Assembly: GCF_000718025.1 (NCBI RefSeq)
Contig: NZ_JODS01000031.1
Location: 162,751 to 226,750, forward strand
Reading direction: 5' to 3'
Length of the DNA stretch: 64,000 nucleotides
Source: Kitasatospora purpeofusca
GTDB lineage: Bacteria > Actinomycetota > Actinomycetes > Streptomycetales > Streptomycetaceae
The translations under genes and the position numbers were made by a program. The notes beneath the pieces are model-generated. The model did not search any database. It worked only from the letters and a program-made list of their open reading frames with translations, and was not told where the DNA came from. The first letter of the stretch is position 1, and the number at the start of each line of letters is the position of its first letter. Below, in pieces: positions 25,929-34,850 of the stretch.

Positions 25929-26387
25929 CCGCCACCCGTCGGCTGCCGCCGCCCGCGGCCGGGTCGTGCTCCGTCCCTGTCCCCGGAGTCGTGGCCGGAG
26001 CACCGGCGGCCTCACCCCTGTCGACGAGGTGACCGCCACCTACCGCCACCGCCCGGCCCGGTCCCTCCTGAGGGGACGGGAGAAGGGCGGGCGGTCTGCC
26101 GCCGAGCGGTACGCGGCGGCAGACCGCCCGCTCGACCTGTGGACCGGACCGGAAGCGGTCGCCGGGGCCGGTCGGCGCTCGCTCGGGCGGTGGGACGATC
26201 ACGGCATCGGTGGGTGACGTCCGCCCCGCCCGGGCGAGCGGCGTCATCGAGGGCAGCCGCCCGGTGTCGGGCGGAGGCGAGGACGACGGGAGGGGGCGGC
26301 CCAGCGGCCGGCCGGGGACCCCGCAGGCGCCGCCGACCACCGAGGAGGCGGCCCGGTGGGTGGAGGACGAACTCGACGGCGGAGCAC
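25929..26387. other. Gap of about 460 nt before the transposase remnant
   Basis: No supported gene. Short frames on both strands are Arg/Pro-rich without consistent bias. A frame ending EEAARWVEDELDGGAR (26210-26392) could be the end of a lost gene but is not recognisable. Confidence 0.35.
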
Positions 26388-26616
26388 GGTGATTCCGCAG
26401 CCCGCCGACCAGATCGCCAACCGCAGACGCAAAGGCCGCCACGGCGGCCGCCCGCCGGCCTTCGACCGCGAGGCCTACAAGCAACGCAACACCGTCGAAC
26501 GGTGCATCAACCGACTGAAGAACTGGCGCGGCCTGGCCACCCGCTACGAGAAGACCGCCACCGTCTACCAGGCCGGACTTCACATCGCCGGCATCTTCAT
26601 CTGGTCTGCCCGCTGA
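26388..26616 (+). pseudogene. IS5-family transposase, C-terminal remnant
   Basis: From about 26388 the frame reads IPQPADQIANRRRKGRHGGR, PPAFDREAYKQRNTVERCIN and RLKNWRGLATRYEKTA, the C-terminal third of an IS5-type (DDE) transposase including the conserved glutamate region RNTVERCINRLK (Y-2-R-3-E-6-K signature). The N-terminal catalytic part is absent and an unrelated start has been captured. No terminal inverted repeats were found. It marks an old insertion. Confidence 0.75.
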
Positions 26617-27441
26617 TCCAAAAGAAACGACCTAGCCGGGGGCGGGGCAGGACCGGCGGGCCGTCATGCCGATGGGGCGACGTTTCCGGCTGGAGGCCGC
26701 GGCCGCCCGGTGGGTCGAGGCCGACCGCGGGCGGCCCGCGCGCCTGGGCCACGAGGAGATCTCGCAACCCCGGTGGGCGGGCGGCCTGCCGGTGTATGCC
26801 GCAGGCCGCCCGTACGCCATCCTGCGGTCGGCCGCCCACGGCGCGGGCCGGGACGAACCGGCCGGGCTGGTGGTGCTGACCGCCGGCGCCACCGAGCATC
26901 GTGCCGTCGTCGACCGGGCCCCGGCCGGAACCCGGGTCGTCGACCTGTCGGTCCGGCGCTCCGGCCCGACGACCCTGCGAGCGCCCCGGACCCCCCGCAC
27001 TCGCCCGGGAGTCGGGCACCGACACCGCCGAACACCGACCGGCTCCCGCTCGCCCGCGGCCCCGGTGCCCGACTCGGACGGGAGACGTCCTCGGCGACCG
27101 GGCCCTGGTGGCCCGAAGCGGCTCGGGCCGGGAAACCCGGTGCTCGGCGGCGGCCGGTGCCGGCCGGTCCGGCAGTGCGTCGGGCCGGTCCCGGCCTGCC
27201 CAGGTGGCTGAGCCCGGCTGCGGCACAGTGAAGGTGATCATCCGCAGGTGTGGAACGGGAGGGTCGGGCAGGATCAAGAAGAAGCGACGCGAGCACCCAC
27301 CGCTCACGGAAGCGGAGTGAGCGGTACCCGCAGACCCCGGCTCCGACACGCTCGCGCGCCCGCCTGCGGACACAGGTTGACGAAGCGTCTGGTCTATGAT
27401 CCGCCTGTACGCGTCAATCGGGCGCAGCGGGAGGGGTCAGC
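26617..27441. other. Region with one weak, possibly frameshifted gene
   Basis: A + strand frame from ATG 26666 shows good third-position GC up to about 26985 (RWVEADRGRPARLGHEEISQ, then AGGLPVYAAGRPYAILRSAA) and loses it afterwards, as if frameshifted. Nothing in it is recognised. The remainder to 27441 has no supported gene. Confidence 0.35.
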
Positions 27442-27915
27442 ATGCTGACGGAGGCTCTGGCGGCGTTGGCCGCAGCGGGGGGAGCGGCTGTGGTGCAGGC
27501 CGCCGCGACCGACGCCTGGGCAGGGACCAGGGAGAAGGTGGCTGGCTGGTTCGGGCGAAGGGATCCGTCCCGGCAGGCCGCCGAGCTGGAGCTTCTCGAC
27601 GAGACCGCCCGGGTGATCGCCCAAGCGGAAGACGACCGGCGCCCCGATGTGATGGCCGCTCATGAAGCGTTCTGGCGATCCCGGATCGAGGGGGCGCTGG
27701 CCGCCGCGCCGGACGACCAACACCGGAACCAGGCGGCGCGGGAACTCGACGTGCTGCTCCAGGTGATCCGAGCCGCCGCGCCGAGCGGCAACGGAAGTCT
27801 GACGGTCGGCGGTGACCTCACGATCCGCAGCGCCCCGGGCTCGATCGCCGCCGGCGTGATCAACGGGGGCGCGGTGGTCAACTCCCCTTCCCGGCCGGAG
27901 CGGACAACGGGCTGA
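27442..27915 (+). CDS. Conserved hypothetical, 5' part of a frame-split gene
   Basis: The 157-residue product begins MLTEALAALAAAGGAAVVQA and has a helical N-terminal region with GTREKVAGWFGRRDPSRQAA and AHEAFWRSRIEGALAA, then a beta-type segment NGSLTVGGDLTIRSAPGSIA. The latter seems to continue directly into the next frame (LSRSGTPGPVTINATTVHGG), whose coding bias begins exactly where this ORF stops. So this is probably the N-terminal third of one protein of about 515 residues, interrupted near 27890-27915 by a -1 frameshift. No canonical slippery heptamer is seen. Confidence 0.6.
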   Translation: MLTEALAALAAAGGAAVVQAAATDAWAGTREKVAGWFGRRDPSRQAAELELLDETARVIAQAEDDRRPDVMAAHEAFWRSRIEGALAAAPDDQHRNQAARELDVLLQVIRAAAPSGNGSLTVGGDLTIRSAPGSIAAGVINGGAVVNSPSRPERTTG

Positions 27916-28091
27916 GCCGCTCCGGGACCCCCGGCCCCGTCACCATCAACGCCACTACCGTCCACGGCGGCATCCACCTCACCCCAGGTGGGGCCGGCGC
28001 CGGACAGCCGACCGCGATCCTCGGTGTCAACACCGAAACCCGCCCCGGCTACCCCATCCCCTACCGGCTCACCCGCACGGGGCGCGACACC

Positions 28092-28988
28092 TTGATCGAG
28101 CCCACCGACCCCTACCTCGCCGCTGTGCGCGCCGGCGAGCCGTTGCACGGCGGCCTTCTCGTGCACCGTTGGCCGGAGCTCGACGTCAAGGTGGTCAACA
28201 ACACCGGCGAGACCGTGCTCCTCCACGAGGCCCTCCTCGATGTCACCTCCTCCGAACCCGACCTGCGCGCCCTGCCGTTCCTGACCTGCGATGAGACGGA
28301 CATCGTCCTGTTCAACGGCGGCTGGGGCCCGCTGACGGAGGCCACCGTCACCTACTCCCTCTTCGACACCCCCGACGCGCCCGACCCCCTCGCAGGCCCC
28401 TACGTCCTGCGCACCCCCGAAGTGCGCAGCCGCGAGCGGCACTCGTGGTCGGTGGAGGACAAGCTCAGCCCCTTCGCCTTCCACGGTGCCGGCCGCCTCC
28501 TCCCGCGCCACGAGGTGGCCGTCCGCGGCGTGCTCGCCTTCACCCACACCGGTGCGGACGGCGCCGTGGTGCACTCGTCCAACCCCTTCACGGGGTGGCT
28601 GGTCCCGCGCCGCTCCACCAGTACGATCCCCCGGATCGGGTCATATCTGGGCCCGGGCCAGAAGTACTCCACCGCGCTCGCATCCGTCGGCACCGGCTAC
28701 CGGGTGAGCGTGCCGCTCTCCCAGGTCGTGCAGGCCGGAGAAGCTGACCGCTTCTCCGTCACCATCGCCTCCGACCGGTCCGCCTTCCACTCCTTCTCCC
28801 TCGTACTCCGGTACAACGACGGCCAGGAGCTGGTGGTGGCGGACAGGATCCACCTGGCACTGTTCCTGTCGGTCACACAGGAGCGCCACGCACCTCTGCT
28901 CGTCCGCCCGGGCCTCGCGGTTCGGCCCCAATCCCGGACGCAGCCCCAGCCCCGACGGCGGTGGTGGCAGCGCTTCCGTCGACCTTGA
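28092..28988 (+). CDS. 3' part of the frame-split gene (beta-rich protein)
   Basis: The only conventional start in this frame is a TTG at 28092, but coding signal extends upstream without a start to about 27913, where a CTG overlaps the TGA of the preceding ORF. The product is beta-rich and soluble: LDVKVVNNTGETVLLHEALL, then HSWSVEDKLSPFAFHGAGRL, FTGWLVPRRS and a basic C-terminus (RRRWWQRFRRP). No domain is recognised. Either the two ORFs are one frameshifted gene or the second depends on translational coupling at a rare start. Confidence 0.6.
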   Translation: MIEPTDPYLAAVRAGEPLHGGLLVHRWPELDVKVVNNTGETVLLHEALLDVTSSEPDLRALPFLTCDETDIVLFNGGWGPLTEATVTYSLFDTPDAPDPLAGPYVLRTPEVRSRERHSWSVEDKLSPFAFHGAGRLLPRHEVAVRGVLAFTHTGADGAVVHSSNPFTGWLVPRRSTSTIPRIGSYLGPGQKYSTALASVGTGYRVSVPLSQVVQAGEADRFSVTIASDRSAFHSFSLVLRYNDGQELVVADRIHLALFLSVTQERHAPLLVRPGLAVRPQSRTQPQPRRRWWQRFRRP

Positions 28989-29021
28989 CCGCCGACGCGT
29001 CGACCGCCATCTCGCCGACCT

Positions 29022-29048
29022 GGCTCGGCCGGGCTGTCCGGCCGAGCC
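29022..29048 (+). terminator. Terminator hairpin after the frame-split gene
   Basis: Perfect 11-bp stem (29022-29032 with 29038-29048), 5-nt loop, 34 nt after the stop at 28988. Confidence 0.7.
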
Positions 29049-29175
29049 GGCCGGTGGGGGTGTGGTGGCGGTGCTGGTCCCGGAACCGCCGTGGGGCACG
29101 GCCCGGTAGCGGACCGGCGCAGCGGTCTGCCGATGGCCCCGTTCTCGTGAACAGAGCCAGCCGTGGATGTCCGCC

Positions 29176-29505
29176 TCAGGCGAGAACCGGTTCTGCCCCG
29201 GGGTACGGGCTGAGCATGGTGTCGAAGTAGCCTTCCGGGTCTTCCTCCAGGAAGGTCGACAGATTCTGAAGGAAGGCGCGCAGCGGGGGTGTTGCGTTGT
29301 GCTGGTCCAGGTCTGCCTGGGAGCGCCACACCTCGTACAGGAAGAAGCGGCCGTCCTCGTGCTCGTGGAGGTGGTACTGCATGTTGCCGGGTTCTCGCCG
29401 GGTGGGTTCCACGAAGGAGGAGAGAATCCGCCGGACCTCGTCCGCGCGCTCCGGCCTGGGGCGCAGGAAACCGTAGAGGGCTATGGGGCGTTCTGTGTTC
29501 GTCAT
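29176..29505 (-). CDS. ABM-domain monooxygenase-like protein
   Basis: The 109-residue product fits a single antibiotic-biosynthesis-monooxygenase (ABM) domain: IALYGFLRPRPERADEVRRI, then EPGNMQYHLHEHEDGRFFLY, EVWRSQADLDQHNATPPLRA. These small dimeric ferredoxin-like proteins oxidise quinone or aromatic substrates without a cofactor, although many members are uncharacterised. ATG at 29505 lies only about 7 nt beyond a MerR-type promoter, so the mRNA may be almost leaderless. It is divergent from the MerR gene, which probably activates it. Confidence 0.8.
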   Translation of the reverse strand: MTNTERPIALYGFLRPRPERADEVRRILSSFVEPTRREPGNMQYHLHEHEDGRFFLYEVWRSQADLDQHNATPPLRAFLQNLSTFLEEDPEGYFDTMLSPYPGAEPVLA

Positions 29506-29512
29506 GCCCTCA

Positions 29513-29543
29513 CGCTAAGATCTCACATCAATGTGAGGTTCAA
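29513..29543 (-). promoter_or_regulatory. MerR-type promoter with 19-bp spacer and central dyad
   Basis: On the minus strand a -35-like TTGAAC (29538-29543) and a -10-like TTAGCG (29513-29518) are separated by exactly 19 nt. The spacer holds the perfect inverted repeat CTCACAT-TG-ATGTGAG (29522-29537). An over-long spacer with a central dyad is the hallmark of promoters activated by MerR proteins through DNA distortion. Confidence 0.75.
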
Positions 29544-29563
29544 GGGGTTGTGAGGAGCGCCAC

Positions 29564-29923
29564 ATGAAGATCGGTGAGCTCGCCGCGACAACGGGCACCT
29601 CCGTCCGGCTGTTGCGCTACTACGAGGAGCAGGGCCTCCTTGAGTCCTACCGCCTCGACAGCGGCCACCGCCGCTACGACGACAACGCGCCCGTCGTAGT
29701 CCGGCGCATTCGCGGGCTGCTGGATGCCGGCCTGCCGACCCGCGTTATCCGCGACCTGCAGCCGTGCATTCGCCAGGACGGCACGGTCGCCGGATGCAGG
29801 CTGGAGACCCTCCAAGAACATCTCGACGGTCTGGACGACCGAATCTCCGCGCTGTCGGAAACCCGCGCATCCTTGGCCCGGCTCGTCTCCGACACCCAGG
29901 CCCGTGAACGGGTCCGCATTTAG
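29564..29923 (+). CDS. MerR-family transcriptional regulator
   Basis: The 119-residue product begins MKIGELAATTGTSVRLLRYY, the MerR winged HTH, followed by EEQGLLESYRLDSGHRRYDD and a C-terminal coiled-coil helix (LQEHLDGLDDRISALSETRA). A single Cys pair (QPCIRQDGTVAGC) lies before the coil and might sense metal or redox state. ATG at 29564 follows GAGGAG. The divergent promoter for the ABM monooxygenase carries a MerR-type operator. Confidence 0.9.
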   Translation: MKIGELAATTGTSVRLLRYYEEQGLLESYRLDSGHRRYDDNAPVVVRRIRGLLDAGLPTRVIRDLQPCIRQDGTVAGCRLETLQEHLDGLDDRISALSETRASLARLVSDTQARERVRI

Positions 29924-30330
29924 GGCGACCCGTCGCCGGAGCCCGCGGTGGCCCTGACCGCGGGCGAGCCGACCAGGGGTCCGGGGCTGTAGCGCTCGGC
30001 CTGGATGAGGATGTGTCGCCCCGTCGGACCGGTGGCCAGGACGTCGGTGGCCAGGTTGCCGGCCCCGCCGACGACGGTCACCTTCGTGCAGCCGTCGCGC
30101 CGGCACAGGTCGGCGAGCGGGTGCTCGAAGGCCTTCGGGGTCATGGTCCTCGGGGTCATGGTCATGAACGCGCCGATGTGGCGCAGCTGTGCGGTGCGTG
30201 TGTGGAAGGTGCGGTGCTCGGGCGGCGCGGGTGCGTACGGCTGCGACGGTCGCGGGTGGGGCGATGGCGAGCAGGGTGAGGACGACGAGCAGGTGCGGGT
30301 GGCGCGGCTCCTGCCGCGCCACCCGCTGAT
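29920..30330 (-). pseudogene. Decayed Mrr-type restriction endonuclease-like gene
   Basis: The 3' part in one frame reads TPKAFEHPLADLCRRDGCTK, VTVVGGAGNLATDVLATGPT and GRHILIQAERYSPG, matching the restriction-endonuclease-like (Mrr catalytic, D...QxK-type) domain of Streptomyces membrane-associated proteins; here the QxKxx lysine is Glu (IQAERY). Upstream the matching membrane segment (LLVVLTLLAIAPPATVAAVR) is in a different frame, so at least one frameshift separates them. The end after ERYSPGPLVGSPAVRA is also degenerate. It cannot produce a functional protein. Confidence 0.6.
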
Positions 30331-30428
30331 CACATCGTGGCCGGGTCCTGCGGAACGGGCTCGGGGCTGATGCGGGACCGGCGGCCGGGGTCTGTCCGGC
30401 CGTCTTCGGGCCCGTGTCGCTCCGGGCA

Positions 30429-30896
30429 TCAGCAGGGCACCACCACACTCGTGCTGATCGGGTGGGTGTACCAGCCGTCGGCGGAGACCGAGAGGGTCGC
30501 GGTAACGGTCGAGCCGCACGGGACGGTGCCGCCGTAGCCGGCGATCTCCAGCGTGGTGGCCCGGAAGAGCAGGGACTGCTGCACGGTGCCGAGCGACTCG
30601 CCGCCCTCGATGTCGGTGGTCAGGACCGCGTCGACCAGCTTCGTCCGCAGCGGCGGGCTGCCGGGGCTCGGCGGGCCGGCCAGGCCGATCCGGCCGGTGA
30701 ACTGGACGCCGTCCTCGGTGGCCGTGTAGCAGAGCTTGGTCCAGAGGCCGGACTGCAGGCCGGAGGCGTCGCAGACCTCCGTGGCGGTCTCGGCGGTGGT
30801 GGCGGCGGTACCGGCAGCGACGGCCGGGGTCGCGCCGGCGAGAGCGAGTGCCAGGGCACCCGTAGCGGCGGCCGTCGTCAGCATCTTGCGAGTCAT
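30429..30896 (-). CDS. Small secreted protein
   Basis: The 155-residue product has a signal peptide (MTRKMLTTAAATGALALALA, cleavage near AVA/AG). The mature ~125 residues contain four Cys (TEVCDASG, KLCYTA, VPCGS and the final VVVPC), likely two disulfides, and a beta-sandwich-like pattern. It resembles Streptomyces exported proteins of unknown role. ATG at 30896. No operon partner is obvious. Confidence 0.75.
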   Translation of the reverse strand: MTRKMLTTAAATGALALALAGATPAVAAGTAATTAETATEVCDASGLQSGLWTKLCYTATEDGVQFTGRIGLAGPPSPGSPPLRTKLVDAVLTTDIEGGESLGTVQQSLLFRATTLEIAGYGGTVPCGSTVTATLSVSADGWYTHPISTSVVVPC

Positions 30897-31392
30897 GAGG
30901 TGCTTCTCCTGTGTACAGAGCTCCTGGTCCGTCCAGCAGCACTGTTATGTGATATTGCACTATCTCTCTGTAGTCGAGACGTCGCTCATGTGAATGGAGT
31001 GAGTCCGGTTGGCGCGGATTTGGTACGTGGAATCCGGATGTTTGATTCGGTCCAGCGGGCGGTTTGATTCGCCCCTGCCGACGGCTACCGGCCCAGCGCT
31101 TGAGGAGGGCCCGGGATTCCCGGCTCGGGGCGGCCTGCACTTCGGTAGCTACGTGTGCCGAGCTCCGGCAGGCGCTCACCAGGTGCGGCCGGGCGAATGG
31201 TCCGTCGACCGCTCGTCGACCCGCTGCCGTCGACCGCTGCCTCCTCGACGGTGTCCTGCCCGCCCAGGACGCCGACTGCCCCTCGCCCCGACCGTAGCCC
31301 GGGTGCTCGGGAGCCGTGGTGGCTCGTCGGACCCGCCGGGCCGGTTGTCGAACGGGGTGTTTTGCGGTGGCGGATCGGGGTGAGAAGAGGGT
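30897..31392. other. Gap of about 500 nt
   Basis: Upstream DNA of the secreted-protein gene is locally AT-rich (about 30940-30980), suiting a promoter. No supported gene. A 33-nt segment at 31226-31258 is repeated at 56827-56859. Confidence 0.4.
31226..31258 (+). repeat. 33-nt repeat, copy 1
   Basis: gccgtcgaccgctgcctcct and the next 13 nt match 56827-56859 with one mismatch. Both copies can encode AVDRCLLDGVL but lie in non-genic surroundings. Confidence 0.6.
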
Positions 31393-31458
31393 GCGGTGGG
31401 CGAGAGCGCGGTCCGGACGGCGGGCATCCCCTCCTCGCCGTCCGGACCGGCCCACCGC
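31393..31458 (-). terminator. Two-tier hairpin downstream of the TPR-like gene
   Basis: Inner perfect 13-bp stem (31410-31422 with 31436-31448) and outer 8-bp stem (31393-31400 with 31451-31458), about 100 nt after the stop at 31560. Confidence 0.65.
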
Positions 31459-31559
31459 GTTCGGAGCCCGGCCGCCGTGACTGCCGCACACCGGTGGCCG
31501 GGCGTGCCGGCGACCCGGCGTCCGGCGACCCCGCTGCCCGGGGCCGCCGGAACGTCGGG

Positions 31560-32657
31560 TCAGGCGGCCGGCTGCGGCTCCTTCGCGGCGAAGCGGGCCG
31601 CGACGGCCCGGATGTGGCAGTAGTAGGCGGCCGGATCCTCGGAGTAGCGCCAGGGGAGCGCGTCGACGTAGCCGTCGACGACCCGGAACTGGCCCAGGGC
31701 CTCGGCCGGCCGGTCCGTCATGGTGTAGCACCAGGCGAGCAGGTGACGGATCTCCGCGGCCCGGGCGTGCCCGGCCGGGGCGGCGTCCACGGCCCGGCGT
31801 GCCGCGTCCACGGCCGACCGCGCGTACGGGGTGGACCAGTAGGCGCTCTCGTTGTCGTCGGGCTCGTGCTCGAAGAGCGCGACCAGGCGCATGCCCGCGA
31901 GCAGGCTGCCCGCCGGGGCGTCGGTGGCGGCGCGGTCGGCGAAGGCGTTGGCCTCCTCCTCGGAGCCGTGCCACTTGGCGGACCAGTACTGCACGGCGGC
32001 GTAGTGCGCCGGGTACAGGTGCGGGTCACGGGCGGTCAGCCCGGCCCAGACCCGGTCGAACTCCGCCCGTGGGTAGTTGAGGCCGAGGGCGATCCAGAGC
32101 TCGGTGGTCCACGGCAGCGGGTCCTGCAGGTCGATCTCCTGCGCCTCGCGGGCGGCGGTCCGGGCCTCGGTGAGCAGCCGGTGGAAGCCGGCGGCCTGCT
32201 CGTCGCTGGTGTCCTCGGCGTACGCCGCGCCGCGCAGGCGCCAGGCGAGCTTCACCAGGGCTTCGGCGTGGACGACGGCGGCGTCCGGGTCCCCGGGCCG
32301 TTCGGCCCGCCAGGCCCGGAGCCAGTCGTCCTGCTCGGCGCCCGCGTCGGCCAGTTCCTCGACGAGGCGGTAGCGCCGGTCCGCGTCGGGTCCGGCCGCG
32401 GCGAGCTGTTCGGCGCAGGCGCGCCAGTCACCGCGGTCGGCGGCGGCGCGAAGCGCGTCGAGTTCGGGGGCGGCGCAGGCCCGGTCGGTGTTCTGCCGCT
32501 CCTCCGGCAGCAGGCCGTGCTCGGTGACGACGCGCTCGTGCCAGGAGTCGATTTCGGCCTGCTTGCTGGCGGTGTAGCGGTTGAGCGCCCAGGTGACGAG
32601 CTTGAGTACGCCGACGGTGACGACGCTGACGAGGATGACGACTACGGGGGCTGGCAC
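31560..32657 (-). CDS. Membrane-anchored helical-repeat protein
   Basis: The 365-residue product has one N-terminal membrane segment (PVVVILVSVVTVGVLKLVTW) and then an all-alpha cytoplasmic part with TPR/DUF4034-like patterns (LYPAHYAAVQYWSAKWHGSE, EEANAFADRAATDAPAGSLL, HARAAEIRHLLAWCYTMTDR). GTG at 32657. It lies 65 nt downstream of the M48 peptidase gene in the same orientation, so the two are probably co-transcribed; it may be an adaptor for the peptidase. Confidence 0.65.
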   Translation of the reverse strand: MPAPVVVILVSVVTVGVLKLVTWALNRYTASKQAEIDSWHERVVTEHGLLPEERQNTDRACAAPELDALRAAADRGDWRACAEQLAAAGPDADRRYRLVEELADAGAEQDDWLRAWRAERPGDPDAAVVHAEALVKLAWRLRGAAYAEDTSDEQAAGFHRLLTEARTAAREAQEIDLQDPLPWTTELWIALGLNYPRAEFDRVWAGLTARDPHLYPAHYAAVQYWSAKWHGSEEEANAFADRAATDAPAGSLLAGMRLVALFEHEPDDNESAYWSTPYARSAVDAARRAVDAAPAGHARAAEIRHLLAWCYTMTDRPAEALGQFRVVDGYVDALPWRYSEDPAAYYCHIRAVAARFAAKEPQPAA

Positions 32658-32722
32658 GGTGAACCTTGTGGGTCGTGGATCGAGGATCGTGGCTTGCGGA
32701 AAGGGACGGCGCAGGGGCCGGA

Positions 32723-34402
32723 TCAGGGGACGGTGACGGTCGGCGCCGCGGCGGTCGGGAGTCCGGCCTCACCGAGCAGGGCGCGGACGGCGGTGGTGTC
32801 CGGGGTGTCGGCGCAAGCCGCGTCGAGGGCGGTGGTGAGCCGCTCGCCCAGGTCGTCGGGCAGCCGCAGACGGGCCGGTCCGGACCAGGACAGCTCCCAG
32901 CCTGTCAGCCCGGCGTCGACCAGGGCGAGCACGGTGAGTTCGGAGAGCGCGCCGCGCAGGACCGGGCGGGCCAGCTCGCGGGCGGCCCGGCCGGTCGCCG
33001 CACGGGCCTCCGGGCTGAGCGGCAGCCGCTCGACGAGCTCCGGGGCACGGCCGGCGTCGATCGCGTCCAGCGCGGCGCCGACGGTGGGCGCCACGCCGAG
33101 GGCGGCCAGCGCGTCGCGCAGCGGGCGGGTGGACCGGCGGCAGTCTTCGAGCAGCGAGCGGTGCACCAGCGCCGGCCAGTCGACCCGCTCCTTGCGGGCG
33201 GCCTCGGGGACCAGGCTGACGACCTCCAGCGCTGCGAGGACCTGCTCGGCGTCGTGCAGCAGGCCGAGGGCGGGGGCGGTGCTGCCGGCGCCGCGGCCGT
33301 CGTCGGGCAGGGCCTCGACGGCGGCGACCCGGAGCTCGATCGGCGGGTGCGAGTCGTAGGGGTCGGTCTCGGTATCGGGCAGTTCGAGGGCCAGCGCGTC
33401 GAGTTCGGCGCGGCGCTCGGGGTCGGCGAGCAGGTGGGCGAGGCCGCCGTAGAACTGCCCGGGGGGCGGCAGGAGGCCGGCCTCCCAGCCGAGGGTGGCG
33501 TAGTGGCCGAGGTAGAAGTCCTGGGCCGCGTCGAGTGCGGGGATCCGGCGCAGCGCGGAGGCGGTGGCGTCGCGGCCGGCGAGCCGGGCGGCGACCAGGT
33601 CGGCGGCGTACTCCTGGCGGCGGCCGACCGCCTCGGAGACCCGGAAGTAGAGCTTGCCGTACTGGGTGAAGAGCTTGGCGAGCACCCGGTCGACGCCGCC
33701 CGAGGCCTCCTCGGCGGAAACCTTGCGGCCCTGGGCGAGGCGCTTGTCGGCCTTGGCCTGCAGCTTGGCGGCCTCCTTGGCCTGGTGGGCGTCGGCGCGC
33801 TCGTGCAGACCGCCGACGGTGCGCAGGAGGGCGGTGCGGCCGGCCAGGGTGAGCCCGGCCAGGCGGACGTCCTGGTTGCTGTAGTGCCCGAACTCGTGAG
33901 CCAGGACGGCCTCCAGCTCCGCCTCGGTGAGGCCGAGCAGCAGGGGGACGCCGATCACCAGGTGCCGCTTGCCGGGCATCAGGCCGAGGAACCTGGTCTC
34001 CTCGCGGACGCCCGCGTTGACCTCCGGAACCAGTCGGATCTCGGCCGGACCGCGGATGCCGGTGCGCTCGGAGATCCGGTCGACCGCGGCCCACAGCCGA
34101 GGCTGTTCCTCGCGGGTGACCGGCAGTCCGGGCAGCTCGCGGTCGTCGCGGCGGTGGCGGGTGAGGAAGACGACCCGGACGACGGGGTAGGCGATGACGG
34201 CGCTGACGGCCCAGATCTTCAGCAGGGCCGGGCGCAGTTCGCCGGAGGCCAGGTAGAGGCTGACGTCGAGGGCGACGAGTGCGGCGACGATGCCGAGGGC
34301 GAGCAGGTAGAAGCCGGCGAGCATGGCAACGGCCGTCAGGGCTCTGACGGAGGTGCTCATGGAGGAGGAGGGCCTGCCGACGGCAGGCTGGGACGTGCCC
34401 AT
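32723..34402 (-). CDS. M48-family membrane metallopeptidase
   Basis: The 559-residue product has membrane segments at residues ~20-50 and ~58-82, then the zinc motif HEFGHYSNQDV near residue 169 and the third ligand in RRQEYAADLVAARLAG, the HtpX/Ste24 (M48) arrangement. A helical insertion rich in Lys/Ala (HQAKEAAKLQAKADKRLAQG) splits the domain, and DTETDPYDSHPPIELRVAAV matches the conserved SHP motif of the family. It would degrade membrane or surface proteins. ATG at 34402 follows AAGGA. The helical-repeat gene follows in the same operon. Confidence 0.85.
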   Translation of the reverse strand: MGTSQPAVGRPSSSMSTSVRALTAVAMLAGFYLLALGIVAALVALDVSLYLASGELRPALLKIWAVSAVIAYPVVRVVFLTRHRRDDRELPGLPVTREEQPRLWAAVDRISERTGIRGPAEIRLVPEVNAGVREETRFLGLMPGKRHLVIGVPLLLGLTEAELEAVLAHEFGHYSNQDVRLAGLTLAGRTALLRTVGGLHERADAHQAKEAAKLQAKADKRLAQGRKVSAEEASGGVDRVLAKLFTQYGKLYFRVSEAVGRRQEYAADLVAARLAGRDATASALRRIPALDAAQDFYLGHYATLGWEAGLLPPPGQFYGGLAHLLADPERRAELDALALELPDTETDPYDSHPPIELRVAAVEALPDDGRGAGSTAPALGLLHDAEQVLAALEVVSLVPEAARKERVDWPALVHRSLLEDCRRSTRPLRDALAALGVAPTVGAALDAIDAGRAPELVERLPLSPEARAATGRAARELARPVLRGALSELTVLALVDAGLTGWELSWSGPARLRLPDDLGERLTTALDAACADTPDTTAVRALLGEAGLPTAAAPTVTVP

Positions 34403-34850
34403 GCGGGTCCTTCATCGGGGAGCGCGCCACGGGACGGTGGCGGCGGGGGACGGATGCGGTGCGGAACGTGTGTTCGGCAGGTGAGCATGGTAGCTGCCGG
34501 GACTGACGTTCTCCCACCCGTTTCCCGTCTGTGACCTGCGTTTTTCCGACGCTGCCGGGATTCGCGGAGGATGGCGGAACGGACACGGGACACCGGGCAC
34601 AGGCCGCTGCCGGCCACCCCGGGCGGACGACCCACGACGCGGATACGGGCAGGGGCCGGTCGCCGTGTGGGCCCGTGTGCGCCCCGGCGCCGGTCGCCGT
34701 GTCGGCCCCGCGCCGGTGTCCGTGGCTCTCGCGCCCGCGACGGTCACCGCGATGAGGGGGCGTCCGGTCCGGCTCCTTCCGTTGTCTCCTCGACAGGTGC
34801 CCGGGCTCCTCGCCCGGTGCCCGGCTCGGGCTCCAGGGAGGGTGTGGCGC
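34403..34850. other. Gap of about 450 nt
   Basis: Contains the promoter region of the M48 operon. Frames here are Arg/Pro-rich and unsupported; the longest is the read-through beyond the LuxR remnant. Confidence 0.4.

Noticed and set aside
27885..27915. Programmed -1 frameshift site
   Set aside because: No X-XXY-YYZ slippery heptamer in the zero frame was found and no clear downstream pseudoknot is visible, so a mutation or sequencing error is more likely.
29920..31974. 684-residue minus-strand frame
   Set aside because: Only its last ~80 residues show a real domain; the rest runs antisense or out of frame through the secreted-protein gene and its neighbour.
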